Positions 16,816 through 25,117 of a DNA stretch of 64,000 nucleotides are shown here, piece by piece. The stretch is from an uncultured Flavobacteriales bacterium (GTDB taxonomy: Bacteria > Bacteroidota > Bacteroidia > Flavobacteriales_D > Crocinitomicaceae): contig CAIZQH010000005.1 in assembly GCA_903935095.1 (NCBI GenBank), forward strand, positions 1 through 64,000, given 5' to 3'. Made by a program: the position numbers and the translations under genes. The notes under the pieces were generated by a model that was not told the origin of the DNA, ran no database searches, and saw only the letters and a list, made by a program, of their open reading frames with translations. Within the stretch, counting starts at the first letter, position 1. Each line of letters starts with the position of its first letter.

Positions 16816-18609
16816 ATGAAGGCTTCAATGATCCAAAATGCTATGAATAAATTACGCGCACTCTTACTTCCATTATTTACATTCATTCTTGCCATTGGGT
16901 TTTCTTTTGAATCAAAAGCATCTCATATTATCGGAGGGGAAATATATTATGATTCTTTAGGAAACAATCAATACAAAATAACCATTGAAATTTACCGTGA
17001 TTGCAACTCAGCTACTGGATTTGATATTCCGTTAAATTACACCGTATTTTATATGGACGGAACGATTTACGCTTCCTATGACGCATCCATTTTTAGTCAG
17101 AACATCTTGCCAATAGTCTACGATGACCCATGTGTAACTCCACCAAATGACATTTGTGTGGAACGAGCAATTTACATCGACACGATCACTTTACCCTTTA
17201 ATATCGAAGGATATTACCTCTCCTACCAACGATGTTGTTGGGCGGGTAACATTGATAATATTGTGGACCCGTCAAATAATGGAATTACCTTAACAACGTA
17301 TATTCCTGGATCGTCCTTAATCAATGTGCCTAATCAAGGAGCACGATTCATCAATTATCCACCGCTTGTCCTTTGTTCTCAGAACACCTTGAACTTCGAT
17401 CATTCTGCTTTCGATCCCGATGGAGATTCGCTCGTCTATGAACTCATGGCGCCATTACTTGGAGGAAGTATTGCGAATGTGATACCGAATCCAGAAACTG
17501 CTGGACCATATGCCCCAGTGAACTGGAATCCGACGTATACCGACTTGGTTCCATTTGGGACAGGATCCAATATCACCATCAACTCACAAACTGGAATGAT
17601 GGCCTTCACACCTAATTTAATCGGGAATTATGTGGCTGGTGTTGCAGTGAAGGAATACAGAAATGGAACTTTAATTAACACGAAAATACGAACCTTCGGT
17701 TACCGCGTAGTGGCATGTCAAGTTGAACTTCCTATTGTGGTTGATGTAACTGGTCCAACACAACTCATTGAAGACTGTGGTTTCGCCGGATTCGTCGTGG
17801 GTCGAACCGACGCAACAGATAGTTTAATTGTCCAAGTTTTATTGAGTGGGACAGCAATAAATGGTGAGGATTATCCATACATCGACGATACTTTGGTCAT
17901 TCCAGCAGGAGTGCTTTCAGATACCATTGGAATTGCAGCTATTTTTGATGGACTCATTGAAGGAAATGAAACAGTATTCTTTAACGTGATTGTTCCGAAT
18001 CCATGTGATGGCACCTTTGACACGACTTCTATTTCTTTGACAATCATCGATTATTTGCCATTAACAATCCAAGCACTTGATTCTGTAAATGTATGTGCCG
18101 ATTTCGGCGAATGGACTAGCATGTGGTGTCGAGTAGAAAATGGTGTCCCGCCTTATCTGTATTATTGGCAGCCTGGGAATTTCCCGAACAACGATACGGT
18201 CAATGTAAATCCAACGATCTTACAACCGAATTTGAACATCTTTACGGTAAATGCCTTAGATCAATGTGGGAAAACCATAGTTTCTCCCGATGTCCGAGTC
18301 TATAATCAATGTCCGCTAGTTGTTCCGAATGTCCTTACCACAAATAGCGATCAAGTCAATGACATCTTCATCATCCGGAATTGGGAAGATTATGACAACG
18401 TGAGTCTTACCATCTTCAACCGTTGGGGCAATGTCATTTACAGCAACGGAAATTACAAAAACGATTGGACTGGAAAAGATACTAGCGGAAATGTATTGGA
18501 AGATGGCGTATATTTTTACACGGTGACTCCACAAAGCATCAAATACGAATACGACGATCAAGAAAGTACTTTGTATACCTTACATGGCTTTATTCACTTG
18601 ATTCATTAA
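16816..18609 (+). CDS. T9SS type B cargo protein (gliding-motility-associated C-terminal domain)
   Basis: 597 residues with a signal peptide (hydrophobic core about 13-33; starts at residues 1, 5 or 10 are all possible). The N-terminal region begins SHIIGGEIYYDSLGNNQYK with YRDCNS, a module often found in large flavobacterial surface proteins. A Calx-beta-like stretch (GTAINGEDY ... DGLIEGNETVFF) is near residues 350-400. The last 90 residues (NVLTTNSDQVND, IFNRWGNVIY, DGVYFYTV) form the CHU_C/type B sorting domain recognised by the type IX system. Probably attached to or released from the cell surface. No enzymatic motif seen. Confidence 0.87.
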   Translation: MKASMIQNAMNKLRALLLPLFTFILAIGFSFESKASHIIGGEIYYDSLGNNQYKITIEIYRDCNSATGFDIPLNYTVFYMDGTIYASYDASIFSQNILPIVYDDPCVTPPNDICVERAIYIDTITLPFNIEGYYLSYQRCCWAGNIDNIVDPSNNGITLTTYIPGSSLINVPNQGARFINYPPLVLCSQNTLNFDHSAFDPDGDSLVYELMAPLLGGSIANVIPNPETAGPYAPVNWNPTYTDLVPFGTGSNITINSQTGMMAFTPNLIGNYVAGVAVKEYRNGTLINTKIRTFGYRVVACQVELPIVVDVTGPTQLIEDCGFAGFVVGRTDATDSLIVQVLLSGTAINGEDYPYIDDTLVIPAGVLSDTIGIAAIFDGLIEGNETVFFNVIVPNPCDGTFDTTSISLTIIDYLPLTIQALDSVNVCADFGEWTSMWCRVENGVPPYLYYWQPGNFPNNDTVNVNPTILQPNLNIFTVNALDQCGKTIVSPDVRVYNQCPLVVPNVLTTNSDQVNDIFIIRNWEDYDNVSLTIFNRWGNVIYSNGNYKNDWTGKDTSGNVLEDGVYFYTVTPQSIKYEYDDQESTLYTLHGFIHLIH

Positions 18610-18623
18610 AAAGATAAGAACAT

Positions 18624-18659
18624 AAAAAAAGGGGACTTGAAATTCAAGTCCCCTTTTTT
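18624..18659. terminator. Bidirectional intrinsic terminator
   Basis: A-run, GGGGACTTGA, a short AAT loop, TCAAGTCCCC, T-run. The perfect 10-bp G/C-containing stem with A on one side and T on the other can stop both the T9SS gene (plus) and the beta-barrel gene (minus), which converge on it. It is the only convergent pair in this window separated by such a hairpin. Confidence 0.93.
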
Positions 18660-18673
18660 ATGATGAGAAAATC

Positions 18674-19345
18674 TTATTTGATTCTGTACGTCAATCCTAC
18701 GTGTATTCCTGCTGAAGCAGCAGAAGACTTTTGGTATGTTGGATAAGCCACTTTATTTGTTAAATCTATTCCTAATGCGTCTACACCCGCTGCATCCGTG
18801 ATTCCGTATTGCAAACGAACACCTACGTTCAAGATCAATGGGAAATTATCTCCTAAGCTGATTTTAGATCCAAAACCAAGAACTGCTGTGGTATAGCCAT
18901 TGTATTTTCCTGTAACATCGCTAGTTGCTGTAGTCAATGAATTTGAATAAGTAGCCGACCGCACGCCATTCGTAGAAATCCCGATTTCCGTGTATCCACC
19001 CGTTTGTCCACCAAATTTCACTAAAATTGGAATAGAGAAGGTGCTCAACTCCACGTTAGATGTATACGCTGTACTCCCAATAGTCCCTTGGTATCCAGTA
19101 TTAAATTTACCAGAAAGGAATTCAACCGTTAAACCAATTTTACCAAAATTTGAGTTTAGTGCAATTCCAACATTCGATCCTGTGGCCATTTTGTAATCTT
19201 GTGTAGCTCCTAGGTCAGAAATGTTGTTGTTGAACATCTCCGTTGCGCTATACGCACCTTTTAATCCGGCATCGAACGAAAGAACTTGCGCTTTTGCGGT
19301 CATGGTCATCGCGATTAGACCAAGGCTTGATAATACTCTTTTCAT
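18674..19345 (-). CDS. Outer-membrane beta-barrel (porin-family) protein
   Basis: 223 residues with a clean signal peptide (MKRVLSSLGLIAMTMTAKA-Q). The rest alternates short amphipathic strands with turns (GLTVEFLSGKFN, STFSIPILVKFG, LILNVGVRLQYG, AGIHVGLTYRIK), the OMP_b-brl_2 pattern of about 8-10 strands. Such proteins are common single-copy outer-membrane proteins in the phylum; cargo unknown. A weak -7 box (TAACTTTA, 19358-19365, minus) precedes it. Confidence 0.82.
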   Translation of the reverse strand: MKRVLSSLGLIAMTMTAKAQVLSFDAGLKGAYSATEMFNNNISDLGATQDYKMATGSNVGIALNSNFGKIGLTVEFLSGKFNTGYQGTIGSTAYTSNVELSTFSIPILVKFGGQTGGYTEIGISTNGVRSATYSNSLTTATSDVTGKYNGYTTAVLGFGSKISLGDNFPLILNVGVRLQYGITDAAGVDALGIDLTNKVAYPTYQKSSAASAGIHVGLTYRIK

Positions 19346-19614
19346 TGTTTGTTGTTTTAAAGTTAGGGGTGTTTACGGGAAGGAAGGTAATAGGTTGCGA
19401 AATGAATATTAAAGATCCAAACAATTCCAAGGTGTATGAATGAACAGTTTTTGATTCACTAGAATTTTTTTAAAGGTGATCCGCTCAGGATTAAAGATCC
19501 TTTCAAGACCGACGTGCAGTGGATGAAAGCTCTTCAAGACTTCCTTCAGAAGACTTGAACTTTTTTTCATTTCCTTGCGCTTACGAAAACGAGGTTTTCG
19601 ATGCGCTGGAAACG
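19346..19614. other. Intergenic region without a supported gene
   Basis: Between the beta-barrel gene and the tRNA-Arg terminator I see no reading frame with family similarity. A basic 53-73-residue minus-strand frame exists but overlaps the tRNA terminator and lacks a promoter. The only structured element is the terminator-like hairpin at 19533-19567. Confidence 0.5.
19533..19567 (+). terminator. Orphan terminator-like hairpin
   Basis: TTCAAG/CTTGAA (6 bp), an A-A mismatch, CTTC/GAAG (4 bp), loop CTTCA, then C and seven T on the plus strand. No plus-strand gene ends here, so it may close a short unannotated RNA or be fortuitous. Confidence 0.4.
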
Positions 19615-19649
19615 AAAAAAGCTCCTTCAACTGTCGTTGAAGGAGCTTT
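19615..19649 (-). terminator. Intrinsic terminator of tRNA-Arg
   Basis: On the minus strand AAAGCTCCTTCAA pairs with TTGAAGGAGCTTT (13 bp, 6-nt loop), followed by T residues. It lies 9 bp beyond the tRNA 3' end. Confidence 0.92.
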
Positions 19650-19657
19650 CATCAGAG

Positions 19658-19731
<74 letters not shown>

Positions 19732-19765
19732 AAATTTAATTGTGGATACACCACTTCATTGAATG

Positions 19766-19794
19766 AAAAAAGGGGGATGATTGCTCATCCCCCT
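19766..19794 (-). terminator. Intrinsic terminator of tRNA-Pro
   Basis: On the minus strand AGGGGGATGA, loop, TCATCCCCCT form a perfect 10-bp stem followed by six T. It lies between tRNA-Pro and tRNA-Arg, so tRNA-Arg probably needs its own promoter. Confidence 0.9.
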
Positions 19795-19796
19795 AG

Positions 19797-19871
19797 TCGG
19801 GGCGGCAGGATTCGAACCTGCGACCTCCTGGTCCCAAACCAGGCGCGATGACCGGACTACGCTACGCCCCG
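19797..19871 (-). tRNA. tRNA-Pro (anticodon TGG)
   Basis: A 75-nt cloverleaf: acceptor CGGGGCG/CGCCCCG, anticodon stem CCTGG/CCAGG with loop TTTGGGA (TGG), T-loop TTCGAAT, discriminator A, no encoded CCA. It reads CCN proline codons. Confidence 0.96.
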
Positions 19872-19970
19872 AACGATTCATCTTCAATATCTATTTTTCA
19901 ACTGAACGTGATCAGTATCTTTTTTCTTTTTACAGTGGGGAAACGTTTAGCTCCACCCATGTTAATTTTG

Positions 19971-20057
<87 letters not shown>

Positions 20058-20077
20058 AGTGTTCAATGAACGGATGG

Positions 20078-20085
20078 CAAAAGTA
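20078..20085 (-). promoter_or_regulatory. -7 promoter element of the tRNA cluster
   Basis: Reads TACTTTTG on the minus strand, 20 bp upstream of the tRNA-Ser 5' end, a suitable place for a tRNA promoter. Confidence 0.6.
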
Positions 20086-20126
20086 CAAAAACAATCCGTT
20101 TTTGAAAGCTTTTTTTGAAAAAAATG

Positions 20127-21296
20127 TTAATTGTACGTGAAAATTCCTATTTCAGACTCGATTGTGACTTGTTTTCCAATACGTTGCTCTACACGACCAA
20201 CTATTTTTGCTTCTACACCAAAAGATTTGGAAATTGCTATGATTTCTGAGGCAAGCTCCTGAGGGACATATATTTCCATTCGATGACCCATATTAAAGAC
20301 TTTGTACATCTCCTGCCATGGCGTTTGAGATTCTTCTTGAATCATCTTGAATAGCGGTGGAATAGGGAACATCTGGTCTTTAATCACATGCACATCGTTC
20401 ACAAAATGCAAGACTTTTGTTTGCGCTCCACCTGAACAATGTACCATTCCGTGAATGCTTGAACGGTGTTTCGCTAAGATTTGTTGTATAATCGGTGCGT
20501 ACGTTCTTGTTGGTGACAAAACCAATCTTCCTGCGTCCAAAGGTGTTCCCGCTACCGGGTCTTGTAAGTTCTTTGTTCCACTATATACCAAATCTGCTGG
20601 AATAGCGCCGTCAAAACTTTCTGGGAATTCAATTGCTAGGCTGTGGTCGAAAACGTCGTGACGCGCGCTCGTAAGCCCGTTGCTACCCATTCCTCCATTG
20701 AAAAAGGACTCGTAGTTCGCTTGTCCGTCGGATGCGAGTCCCACAATGACATCGCCAGCCTGAATGGTGTGATTCGAAATTACCTCATCGCGTCTCATAC
20801 GACACACAACAGTTGAATCCACAATGATCGTTCGAACTAAATCACCCACATCAGCTGTTTCTCCACCTGTTGAATGAATTTCTAGCCCGTATGAGCGAAG
20901 CTCTGCTAATATTTCTTCGGTCCCATTGATGATTTCAGAAATCACTTCTCCGGGAATTAAATTCTTGTTGCGACCAATCGTCGAGGACAACATGATGGGT
21001 CCAGTTGCACCTACACAAAGTAAATCGTCTAAATTCATGATGAGCGCATCTTGCGCGATGCCTTTCCAAACGGATAGATCTCCTGTTTTTTTCCAATACA
21101 TGTATGCCAAGGAAGATTTGGTTCCAGCGCCATCCGCATGCATCACCAAGCAATAGTTTTCGTCTCCCGTTAAATAATCCGGTACGATTTTACAGAATGC
21201 TTGCGGAAACAAACCTTTATCAAGTTTCTTGATGGCATTGTGGACATCTTCTTTTCCGGCAGAAACACCGCGTTGCTGGTAGCGATTATCAGACAT
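20127..21296 (-). CDS. purM: Phosphoribosylformylglycinamidine cyclo-ligase (AIR synthase)
   Basis: 389 residues of the PurM/AIR synthase family. The N-terminal half carries HADGAGTKSSLAY, DALIMNLDDLLCVGA and IHSTGGETADVGDLVRT (ATP/metal loops). The C-terminal half has GMVHCSGGAQTK and VFNMGHRMEIYV. It closes FGAM to aminoimidazole ribotide in purine synthesis. It is about 40 residues longer than the E. coli enzyme, as in other Bacteroidota. No other pur gene is adjacent. Its own promoter lies in the short gap after xseB. Confidence 0.92.
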   Translation of the reverse strand: MSDNRYQQRGVSAGKEDVHNAIKKLDKGLFPQAFCKIVPDYLTGDENYCLVMHADGAGTKSSLAYMYWKKTGDLSVWKGIAQDALIMNLDDLLCVGATGPIMLSSTIGRNKNLIPGEVISEIINGTEEILAELRSYGLEIHSTGGETADVGDLVRTIIVDSTVVCRMRRDEVISNHTIQAGDVIVGLASDGQANYESFFNGGMGSNGLTSARHDVFDHSLAIEFPESFDGAIPADLVYSGTKNLQDPVAGTPLDAGRLVLSPTRTYAPIIQQILAKHRSSIHGMVHCSGGAQTKVLHFVNDVHVIKDQMFPIPPLFKMIQEESQTPWQEMYKVFNMGHRMEIYVPQELASEIIAISKSFGVEAKIVGRVEQRIGKQVTIESEIGIFTYN

Positions 21297-21311
21297 AAGT
21301 TAATTTGTTGG

Positions 21312-21319
21312 CAAAGGTA
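21312..21319 (-). promoter_or_regulatory. -7 promoter element of purM
   Basis: Reads TACCTTTG on the minus strand, a perfect TAnnTTTG match, 15 nt upstream of the purM ATG and downstream of the xseB stop. Confidence 0.6.
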
Positions 21320-21329
21320 GGAAATCCCA

Positions 21330-21530
21330 TTAGTCTTCGTTCGATGTCTCATCAAGATCTTTCAGAATTTTCTGAACATCGGCTTCGGTCTCGTGAAGTT
21401 TAACCTTGCATATTTTTATCAATTCAGCGGCGCGTTTGACCTTCAATGCAAGTTCATCGACATTGATTTGGCCACTTTCCATGTGTTGGACAAGTTGCTG
21501 CAATTCTTCGTAAGCTTCCGTATAGTTCAT
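21330..21530 (-). CDS. xseB: Exodeoxyribonuclease VII small subunit
   Basis: 66 residues from the ATG at 21530, giving the classic XseB start MNYTEAYEELQQLVQHMESG and the helical VDELALKVKRAAELIKICK core. A longer frame opens at 21626 but lies inside the upstream DjlA-like gene. The protein binds along the XseA large subunit in a nuclease that degrades single-stranded DNA from both ends. xseA is not in the window. It starts 7 nt after the DjlA-like stop. Confidence 0.93.
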   Translation of the reverse strand: MNYTEAYEELQQLVQHMESGQINVDELALKVKRAAELIKICKVKLHETEADVQKILKDLDETSNED

Positions 21531-21537
21531 CCCATGG

Positions 21538-22299
21538 TTATTTGAATCCTCGCCGTTTCTTGATTGCTTCATAAGCATCTTGAATGCGCTGAAATTTCTC
21601 TTTTGCTCCTTTTTGGTATTCTTCACCCATTTGCGCGACTTTATCTGGATGGAAGGAAATCGCCATTTTACGATAGGCTTTTTTCACTTCTTCATCCGTT
21701 GCTTGTTCGGTTATTCCAAGAATACGGTAATCTGAATCAACGTTTCGATAGAACATATTCTTCACCGATTCGAAGTCCACCGCTGAAACGCCCAACATCG
21801 TGGCAATTTTGGCAATGGTATTCATTTCTGCCGTCCCGACATCGCCGTCTGCTTTGGCAATGCCAAATAAGTAATGAATCAATTGAACGCGCACTTCAAT
21901 GGGCATTCTTCCACGAATATCGGTGCAAATTTGCTGCAATGGAACTTGTCCCGTATCTAGAAATTGCTTGAGAATTTGTAAATGTTCACTCGTGAATCGA
22001 TTGCCAAATTGATCCGCGAAAAATCGTTTGACGTAGTCTAATTCCACTTTCAAGACCTTTCCATCGGCTTTCATCACGACAGCTGACAAAGCCATCAACA
22101 TGGTGGGAACATCGTATAGCGAAGATTGTCTGCGGTAAAACTCAAATGGATCTTGTCCATTTGTCGCTTTATTTGCGCCGCCTTTTGCATTATTGGAGCC
22201 CAACTGATCCACCAAGGAACCAATGATGAATCCAATAATCCCGAGTCCGATTTTTCGGGTAATCATAAAGGCCCCGACGCCAAAAATCCACTTGTACAA
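21538..22299 (-). CDS. DjlA-like membrane-anchored TerB/J-domain co-chaperone
   Basis: 253 residues. A Gly-rich N-terminal membrane segment (residues 5-30) is followed by a TerB-like helical domain (about 60-180, with VMKADGKV and IAKADGDVGTAEM, two acidic motifs of this fold). A C-terminal J domain (DYRILGIT ... SFHPDKV, HPD triad intact) ends the protein. The order matches DjlA, a DnaK co-chaperone facing the cytoplasm. A -7 box at 22324-22331 lies upstream. It is probably co-transcribed with xseB. Confidence 0.88.
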   Translation of the reverse strand: MYKWIFGVGAFMITRKIGLGIIGFIIGSLVDQLGSNNAKGGANKATNGQDPFEFYRRQSSLYDVPTMLMALSAVVMKADGKVLKVELDYVKRFFADQFGNRFTSEHLQILKQFLDTGQVPLQQICTDIRGRMPIEVRVQLIHYLFGIAKADGDVGTAEMNTIAKIATMLGVSAVDFESVKNMFYRNVDSDYRILGITEQATDEEVKKAYRKMAISFHPDKVAQMGEEYQKGAKEKFQRIQDAYEAIKKRRGFK

Positions 22300-22323
22300 A
22301 ATCTCTGCTTTCTAAATTCTCTC

Positions 22324-22331
22324 CAAAACTA
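22324..22331 (-). promoter_or_regulatory. -7 promoter element of the DjlA-like/xseB genes
   Basis: Reads TAGTTTTG on the minus strand. It lies in the gap just before the htpG stop, 24 nt from the DjlA-like ATG. Confidence 0.5.
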
Positions 22332-22336
22332 CTTAT

Positions 22337-24226
22337 TTAAGCAATATGTTCGATGTTTCGCTGAATGAATAGATCCAATGCCTCTCCTTTCAACATCCCT
22401 TGAGCAAGTAAAGCCAAGTCTACCAGTTGTTTCGTTACCGCTTGTTGATCCTCATCGCTTTTTTGCAACAATGACCCAACGACTGGGTGATTCGAATTAA
22501 CTGTCAAATTGTACATCTCCGGGAAAGCGCCATAGAATCCACCACCGCCCATGCGTTGTTGTTCCATCATGCGTCGGATGAACTCCGGTTGCGTAATGAT
22601 AATAGGTGCTTCGCTTTCACTCATGCTTTCAAACTGAACAGTAAATTTCTCTTTCAAGACATTTGATTCGAAAACGGGTTTCAATTTTTCTTGGTCGTCT
22701 TTCGATAATTTGGATGGTATTTCATCCGTTTTCTTGATCAATTTATCGAGGGAATCTGAATCGACACGAACGAAACTCACATTTTCTAAACTCTGTTCCA
22801 TTTTAGAAATCCAATGTGCAGCAAGTGGTCCATCAAGATGCAATACATCGTATCCACGGTCCTTCGCTTTCTTCACAAAAGAGAATTGTTCCTCTGGATT
22901 ACTTGTGTATAAAATCACTAGTTTGTTTTCTTTATCCGTCTGAAGCGCCTTGATTTTATCTTGATATTCCTCGATTGTAAAGTATTCATTGTTCGTTGAT
23001 TTCACCAAATTGAATTCTTTTGCTTTATCAGCGAACTTATCTTCAGATAGGATTCCGTATTGAACGAAAATTTGTAAATCATCCCATTTGGACTCAAAAT
23101 CCTTGCGGTCTTTTTTGAACATTTCCGCCAATTTATCCGCAACTTTTTTCGTTATGTGTGCAGATATTTTCTTGACATTGCCATCACTCTGCAGGTATGA
23201 GCGAGAGACATTCAGTGGAATGTCTGGCGAATCAATCACCCCGTGTAAAAGCGTTAAAAATTCTGGGACAATTTCCGCTACGCTATCCGTAATGAAAACC
23301 TGATTACAGTATAAATTGATTTTATTTTTTTGTACTTCGACATTTTCTTTGATTTTCGGGAAGTACAAGATTCCCGTTAAATTGAATGGATAATCGACAT
23401 TCAAATGAATGTGAAATAAGGGATCATCGAATGTAGATGGATACAATTCACGGTAGAAATTTGCATAATCTTCTGTACTTAAATCTACAGGAGCTTTGGT
23501 CCAAGCAGGTGACACATTGTTCACTTGATAAGGAACATCAATTGCTACACGTTTTACTTTTCCATCTTCGTCTTTTTCTCCCTCAGGAGAGTCCACGTAT
23601 TCCGTCTTATTTCCAAAGAATACCGGAATCGGTAAGAACTTACAGTATTTTGTTAAGATTCCATCGATGCGTCCCTTTTCCAAGAATTCAATGGATTCTT
23701 CATTGATGTACAAAATAATATCTGTTCCTCTTTCTGCTTTCTCTATTTCTGTTAGCGTATATTCAGGTGAACCATTACTTTCCCATTGAACCGCTTGAGA
23801 TCCCTCGTGGCGAGATAGCGTTTTAATTTGAACGCGTTCCGCTACCATGAATGCGGAATAGAATCCAAGTCCGAAGTGACCAATAATTTGCTCTGCCCCT
23901 TCTTTTCCTTTGTATTGTTGAACGAACTCTTCTGCACCTGAAAAAGCAATTTGATTGATGTATTTATCAATTTCATCGGATGTCATTCCGATACCATGAT
24001 CACGTATCGTTAAGGTTTTTTCCTCTTTATTTAATATGACCTCTACTTTGAGTTGTCCTAAGTCACCTTTGAATTCGCCACTTTTGGCAAGTACGTTTAG
24101 TTTTTGAGAAGCATCAACCGCATTGGAAACCAATTCACGAAGAAAGATTTCGTGGTCGGAATACAAGAATTTCTTGATGATCGGGAAAATGTTTTCCGTT
24201 TGTACGTTAATTTGTCCTGTTTTCAT
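22337..24226 (-). CDS. htpG: Chaperone protein HtpG (Hsp90)
   Basis: 629 residues. The GHKL ATPase motifs are intact: LRELVSNAVDASQK, IRDHGIGMTSDEI, and GHFGLGFYSAFMV. The middle domain has SRSYLQSDGNVKKI. A C-terminal dimerisation domain ends MLKGEALDLFIQRN without the eukaryotic MEEVD. It is a cytoplasmic ATP-dependent chaperone working with DnaK. No CIRCE element and no clear TAnnTTTG box precede it; the 130-bp upstream gap may use another sigma factor. Confidence 0.98.
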   Translation of the reverse strand: MKTGQINVQTENIFPIIKKFLYSDHEIFLRELVSNAVDASQKLNVLAKSGEFKGDLGQLKVEVILNKEEKTLTIRDHGIGMTSDEIDKYINQIAFSGAEEFVQQYKGKEGAEQIIGHFGLGFYSAFMVAERVQIKTLSRHEGSQAVQWESNGSPEYTLTEIEKAERGTDIILYINEESIEFLEKGRIDGILTKYCKFLPIPVFFGNKTEYVDSPEGEKDEDGKVKRVAIDVPYQVNNVSPAWTKAPVDLSTEDYANFYRELYPSTFDDPLFHIHLNVDYPFNLTGILYFPKIKENVEVQKNKINLYCNQVFITDSVAEIVPEFLTLLHGVIDSPDIPLNVSRSYLQSDGNVKKISAHITKKVADKLAEMFKKDRKDFESKWDDLQIFVQYGILSEDKFADKAKEFNLVKSTNNEYFTIEEYQDKIKALQTDKENKLVILYTSNPEEQFSFVKKAKDRGYDVLHLDGPLAAHWISKMEQSLENVSFVRVDSDSLDKLIKKTDEIPSKLSKDDQEKLKPVFESNVLKEKFTVQFESMSESEAPIIITQPEFIRRMMEQQRMGGGGFYGAFPEMYNLTVNSNHPVVGSLLQKSDEDQQAVTKQLVDLALLAQGMLKGEALDLFIQRNIEHIA

Positions 24227-24343
24227 GATATATATTTTAATGCTTTGATTTGGTCAAGGAATATGCCAAGTAGGAAATCGTGACATTTTGACAAGTTTTG
24301 AATCTCTTTCGTCAGAATTCTTGAGTCCTAAGAAATAATTTGT

Positions 24344-24351
24344 CACTTTTG
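24344..24351 (+). promoter_or_regulatory. -7-like element of the SDR gene
   Basis: CACTTTTG, 7 of 8 matches to TAnnTTTG, followed by CAGG and the ATG, with the same 4-nt spacing as other near-leaderless genes here. Confidence 0.5.
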
Positions 24352-24355
24352 CAGG

Positions 24356-25117
24356 ATGAAAGGATACGCATTCATTACCGGCGCAAGTTCCGGTTTCGGG
24401 GAGGCCATCGCAGAGACAATAGCGAACGAAGGATACCACTTAATCATTGCCGCACGTCGAACGGAGCGTTTAACAAAACTGAAAGAGCGTTTGCATCGTT
24501 TGCCGATTGATGTCATTTGCATCACCATGGATGTGCGCAACGAAGAAGAAGTGCAACAAGCCGTTTCTTCCTTGCCAGAAGAGGTTCAGAATCGCATCGA
24601 ACTATTGGTCAACAATGCTGGACTAGCCGTGGGCAGAGGTCCGATCGATCAAGGAATTTCAGATGATTGGAACCGCATGATTGACACCAACATTAAAGGA
24701 TTATTATACGTTACGAAAGCCGTTGTTCCCTTTTTGAAAAAGCAAAAACATGGACACATCATCAATATTGCGAGTATCGCCGGGAAAGAAGTGTATCCTG
24801 GAGGCAATGTCTATTGTGCGAGTAAGCATGCTGTGGATGCACTTTCGCGTTCCATGCGCATCGATTTAGTTTCTTATGGAATTAAAGTGACCAACATTGC
24901 TCCTGGGGCAGCTGAAACAGAGTTTTCCATCGTTCGATTCAAGGGAGATCAATCCACCGCGGATTCGGTTTACGAAGGTTATGACGCACTACAAGCGCAA
25001 GACATTGCAGATAGCGTATTATTTGCTGTGACGCGTCCAGCGCACGTAAACATCAGTGACATAACCATTATGCCAACCGCGCAAGCAAGCGCAACGATTG
25101 TACACAAAAAAGCTTAA
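24356..25117 (+). CDS. Short-chain dehydrogenase/reductase
   Basis: 253 residues, a classical SDR: cofactor loop ITGASSGFGEA, R34-R35 after the second strand (NADP preference), NNAG at 87-90, and catalytic S140, Y153, K157 (YCASK). It is closest in pattern to the YdfG-like group acting on 3-hydroxy acids such as serine or 3-hydroxypropionate, but the substrate cannot be fixed from sequence. It is a cytoplasmic, likely tetramer. Its stop shares 4 bp with the M1 peptidase stop. Confidence 0.9.
   Translation: MKGYAFITGASSGFGEAIAETIANEGYHLIIAARRTERLTKLKERLHRLPIDVICITMDVRNEEEVQQAVSSLPEEVQNRIELLVNNAGLAVGRGPIDQGISDDWNRMIDTNIKGLLYVTKAVVPFLKKQKHGHIINIASIAGKEVYPGGNVYCASKHAVDALSRSMRIDLVSYGIKVTNIAPGAAETEFSIVRFKGDQSTADSVYEGYDALQAQDIADSVLFAVTRPAHVNISDITIMPTAQASATIVHKKA

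Noticed and set aside
19409-19630. Minus-strand basic reading frame of 53-73 residues
   Set aside because: No family similarity, the first codons lie within the tRNA-Arg terminator, and no promoter is visible.
24240-24300. Sigma-54-like TGGCATA-N4-TTGA upstream of htpG (minus strand)
   Set aside because: The -12 GC is GA, no enhancer site or activator gene is near, and one partial match in AT-rich DNA is weak evidence.
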